The notes below the pieces were generated by a model, which was not told the DNA's origin, searched no databases, and saw nothing but the letters and a program-made list of their open reading frames with translations. This document shows positions 5,835 through 7,886 of a stretch of 7,886 nucleotides of DNA, piece by piece (the first letter of the stretch is position 1; each line of letters starts with the position of its first letter). The DNA comes from Anaerolineae bacterium. Lineage in GTDB: Bacteria > Chloroflexota > Anaerolineae > Aggregatilineales > Aggregatilineaceae. A program made the position numbers and the translations under genes. Location: positions 1 to 7,886 of the forward strand of contig JADLHR010000067.1 in assembly GCA_020848665.1 (NCBI GenBank), in the 5' to 3' direction.

Positions 5835-7297
5835 CGGTAAAACCACTGGCGCACGTCCGCGCTCTGGACCTGCTGACGCATGGCTTCGGCGCGCGCGTGG
5901 CGCTCATCCTGCGGCATATTAAGCGCCTGGTGCAGCGCCTCGGCGGTGCTGTAGATGTCGAACGGCGACACGACCAGCGCATACTCGCCCAGCTCATAAA
6001 ATACCCCGGCGTGCTCGGACAGCAGCAATACCCCGTCACGCTGGTTGACCAGCGCGCCCTCTTTGGCGACCAGGTTCATGCCGTCAGCAATCGGGTTCAC
6101 CAGCAGCACATCGTAAAGCTGCATCGCCGCCAGTGCGCGCGGATAGCTCTCGCCCACCAGAATCCGCACCGGCTCCCAGTACTGGTCGCTGAACTCGGCG
6201 TTGATCATCCCCGCCTGCGCCATAATCTGCTGCAAATAGTCCTGGTATTCGCTGACTTCCATGCGCGACGGCACCAGCAGCGCCATTATCTGCACACGCC
6301 CCCGGTGCTCCGGGTGGTTAACCAGCAGCGCGCGAAAGGCTTCCAGCCCGCGCAGGATATTCTTGCTCGGCTCGATGCGGTCCACGCGCAGAATCAGGCG
6401 GTGATCGCCGATCGCGTTGATCAGTTGCGACTTCAGCAGGCGCGTCTCCGGCTCCTCGATCAATGCCTCGACCTTCTCCACATCGATCGAGATCGGATAC
6501 GTGCGCGCCTCGATCTTGCGATCCTGGTAGTAGATCGAATCGCGGCTGCCACGCGAGTGCGCGTCGGGAATGTAGAAGCGGCAGCACTGCACAAAGTTGA
6601 ACGCGTCGCGCCGGGTCTGAAAACCGATGCAGTTCGAGGCTAACAGGCTGACCAGAATTTCATCGCGGATCGACTCCGGCAGGATGCGCCAGGCGTCCGG
6701 CCCCGGCCAGGGGATATGGACGAAGGGCTGAATCTGGACTTCATCGCCCAGGCGCTCGCGCAGAAAGCGCGGCACGAGATAGAGGTGATAGTCCTGCGGA
6801 AAAATAATCACAGGGCGGTTCGCGTCTTTGACGCTGTCCGCGATCACATCGGCGAACAGGCGGTTGATCGCGACATAACCGTTGCGCCACGCCTTCCAGG
6901 TTTGCAGCGTGATGCTCGGTGTGCGCGGGATGTCCCACAACTGGTGCTGGATGAACCACAACAGCGGATTAGCGATGACGTTGTAGTACTGCTCGTAGCG
7001 TTTGCGCGACGACCGCACCAGCCGCAGGCGGATGTTCTCGACCTCGGCCGGCTGATCGCCTGTCTGCTCGATCCAGGCGCGGTCGGTTTTGCTGAGCGCG
7101 GCGGCGACCCACAGCACATCGTGCTGCTCGGCCAGCGCCCCCAGGGCCGTCACCAGCCCGCCGCTGCCCCGCTCAACCTGGAGCGCGCCGTTCTTCAGGT
7201 GGAATTTGAACGGGCCGCGATTGGACGCGATCACGATCAGCGGGCTTGTCTCGCCGGGCTGTAACAGATCGCTCAGGGGATCATCGGCCACGGTCAT
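5693..7297 (-). CDS. otsA: Trehalose-6-phosphate synthase (GT20 family)
   Basis: A 534-residue GT-B glycosyltransferase of family GT20 that transfers glucose from UDP-glucose to glucose-6-phosphate. Visible motifs: SNRGPF (25-30), the glycine loop RGSGGLVTAL (43-52), PQDYHLYLVP (167-176), PFVHIPWPGPDAWRILP (191-207), CIGFQTRRDAF (223-233), RVDRIEPSKNILRG (304-317; R307 and K312 equal the phosphate-binding Arg/Lys pair) and NPIADGMNLVAKE (401-413), the nucleotide-sugar binding signature. The variants NRGP, QDYHL and IEPSKN differ from the E. coli type, so a related acceptor such as glycerol-3-phosphate (as in glucosylglycerol-phosphate synthase) is possible; otsB next door favours trehalose. 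Residues from about 500 on form a Ser/Thr/Pro/Ala-rich tail encoded antisense to otsB. GGGAG lies about 10 bases upstream of the ATG, and an extended -10 promoter lies further up. Confidence 0.9.
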   Translation of the reverse strand: MTVADDPLSDLLQPGETSPLIVIASNRGPFKFHLKNGALQVERGSGGLVTALGALAEQHDVLWVAAALSKTDRAWIEQTGDQPAEVENIRLRLVRSSRKRYEQYYNVIANPLLWFIQHQLWDIPRTPSITLQTWKAWRNGYVAINRLFADVIADSVKDANRPVIIFPQDYHLYLVPRFLRERLGDEVQIQPFVHIPWPGPDAWRILPESIRDEILVSLLASNCIGFQTRRDAFNFVQCCRFYIPDAHSRGSRDSIYYQDRKIEARTYPISIDVEKVEALIEEPETRLLKSQLINAIGDHRLILRVDRIEPSKNILRGLEAFRALLVNHPEHRGRVQIMALLVPSRMEVSEYQDYLQQIMAQAGMINAEFSDQYWEPVRILVGESYPRALAAMQLYDVLLVNPIADGMNLVAKEGALVNQRDGVLLLSEHAGVFYELGEYALVVSPFDIYSTAEALHQALNMPQDERHARAEAMRQQVQSADVRQWFYRQVEDALSALSSQARKSSTPATPGSSTSEAANTEGGVSPDSTPSASA

Positions 7298-7367
7298 ACG
7301 CCAGTATCTCCCTTATAAGACCCGGACGCCGCCGGATCAATGTCAGCGTTTGATGTCTCTCCTTCCG

Positions 7368-7376
7368 ATTATAGCA
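7368..7376 (-). promoter_or_regulatory. Extended -10 promoter of otsA
   Basis: The minus strand reads TGCTATAAT (7376-7368): a perfect -10 hexamer with the TGn extension, which can work without a good -35 box. None is seen; the -35 position holds CCGAAG. Transcription would start near 7361, giving a leader of about 63 bases before the otsA ATG at 7297. The box lies downstream of the preceding minus-strand gene (stop at 7416), so otsA can be transcribed independently. Confidence 0.55.
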
Positions 7377-7389
7377 TTCCTGGAATCGA

Positions 7390-7409
7390 GCTTCGGGAAC
7401 GCGCTTCGG
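7390..7409. repeat. Short direct repeat over the otsA -35 region
   Basis: GCTTCGG occurs at 7390-7396 and again at 7403-7409 (13 bases apart), just before the stop codon of the upstream gene. The first copy covers the position where a -35 box would be expected for the otsA promoter. It could be a regulator binding site, or chance: seven-base repeats in GC-rich DNA are not rare. Confidence 0.25.
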
Positions 7410-7415
7410 CGGCGC

Positions 7416-7886
7416 TCAGTCTGCCCGCAAGCTCCCACAGTCTACCGAGCCGGTCAGCGACAGCTCGACGCTCACCGCGCGCCCGGCGCTGAACTGCTGC
7501 CACGTCGCCAGGTCCGGCACCTCGCAGGTGTGCGGCTTACCCTCGACCTCAATCACGACTTCGTAGACCTCGCGCCGCTGGCCCTCGCGCTCGGCGCCCA
7601 GGCCGCTCGATCCGCTGGCTGCGCCCAGGGTGAACAGCGGCCACGCCGGAGCTGTCGCGGGTTCGTCTCCGGCGGCGCGCGCGCTGCGCGAAGTTTGCCA
7701 AACGTTCACCGTATAGTCGCAGAAGTCATCGTAGACCGGCTCGTCGCGGTACTCGATCACGGTGCGGCACTCGCGGCGAAACGAGCCGTCGCCCTGGTCA
7801 ACATCGGTGCATTCCTCGTGCGAGCCGGACTCGACGCGGCGCGTGTCACGCTGGCGCTCACGACAGCTCACGTTATACGCGCCGCC
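7416..7886 (-). CDS. Conserved-looking hypothetical protein, 5' end outside the window
   Basis: The last 156 codons of a minus-strand gene whose frame is open to the window edge; a GTG at 7871 is internal in my reading, because coding-like sequence (GGAYN) continues upstream of it. I do not recognise a named domain. The fragment is strongly polar and holds six cysteines (fragment residues 8, 26, 40, 56, 121, 150). The first half has spaced Cys-containing segments (SCRERQRDTRR, EECTDVDQGDG, RRECRTVIEYRDEPVYDDFCDY). A Ser/Gly/Ala-rich stretch (68-97) follows, and then a beta-rich C-terminal part (REVYEVVIEVEGKPHTCEV ... FSAGRAVSVELSLTGSV). The arrangement resembles C-terminal regions of uncharacterised Chloroflexota proteins, often behind a zinc-ribbon or membrane segment; that is recollection, not proof. 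It lies upstream of otsA on the same strand, 118 bases away. Confidence 0.6.
   Translation of the reverse strand, partial: GGAYNVSCRERQRDTRRVESGSHEECTDVDQGDGSFRRECRTVIEYRDEPVYDDFCDYTVNVWQTSRSARAAGDEPATAPAWPLFTLGAASGSSGLGAEREGQRREVYEVVIEVEGKPHTCEVPDLATWQQFSAGRAVSVELSLTGSVDCGSLRAD

Noticed and set aside
4956..5846. Minus-strand open frame (296 codons) antisense to otsB.
   Set aside because: Arg/Gln-rich shadow; the plus strand carries all HAD phosphatase motifs.
5690..6643. Plus-strand open frame (317 codons) antisense to otsA.
   Set aside because: Its translation lacks motifs and is rich in Arg, His and Gln; otsA on the other strand has the full set of GT20 motifs.
7298..7361. Possible leader peptide in the otsA 5' leader, suggested by GGAAGGAG at about 7359-7366.
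   Set aside because: No ATG or GTG follows at a usable distance; the only candidate is a TTG too far from the purine-rich stretch. The motif may simply be chance next to the -10 box.
1..7886. CRISPR arrays, tRNA or rRNA genes, insertion sequences, toxin-antitoxin or phage-defence genes.
   Set aside because: I looked for regularly spaced direct repeats, cloverleaf-like sequence, and transposase or nuclease motifs, and saw none.

Overview
The window is GC-rich, densely coding bacterial DNA with no rRNA, tRNA, transposase or CRISPR array that I can see. The organism is most likely a Chloroflexota member (Anaerolineae-like). The basis is inference from gene flavour: a secreted SH3b-SH3b-LysM protein, a GT20 synthase with the IPWPGPDAW-type motif, and an intergenic hairpin resembling repeats I associate with that phylum. 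No marker gene is present, so this is moderate at best.

Left part (1-2760): the 3' end of a zinc-binding MDR oxidoreductase on the plus strand runs tail-to-tail into a single-domain response regulator on the minus strand, with 23 bases of overlap. Behind the regulator on the same strand lie an ABC-2-like membrane permease and a DUF554 membrane protein. DUF554 has its own perfect TATAAT box and is separated by a strong terminator from the next gene, a secreted SH3b-SH3b-LysM protein (to 3547).

Middle (3548-3876): a non-coding stretch holding a candidate promoter for the secreted protein, a weak hairpin and a decayed inverted repeat.

Right part (3877-7300): a carbohydrate module. A PfkB/1-phosphofructokinase-like protein (minus) is divergent from otsB, trehalose-6-phosphate phosphatase (plus). 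otsB in turn converges on otsA, trehalose-6-phosphate synthase (minus), and the two overlap by 142 bases. OtsA joins UDP-glucose and glucose-6-phosphate, and OtsB removes the phosphate to give trehalose. The two genes are on opposite strands, so they are not one operon. The PfkB-like protein has lost most signature residues of a working kinase, including the catalytic aspartate, which makes it the most unusual item here. The window ends inside an unrecognised cysteine-containing protein (minus, 5' end missing).

No complete new multi-gene system is evident. The points most worth a second look are the degenerate PfkB protein beside the trehalose genes, the long otsA/otsB 3' overlap, and the promoter architecture of otsA and of the PfkB/otsB intergenic region.
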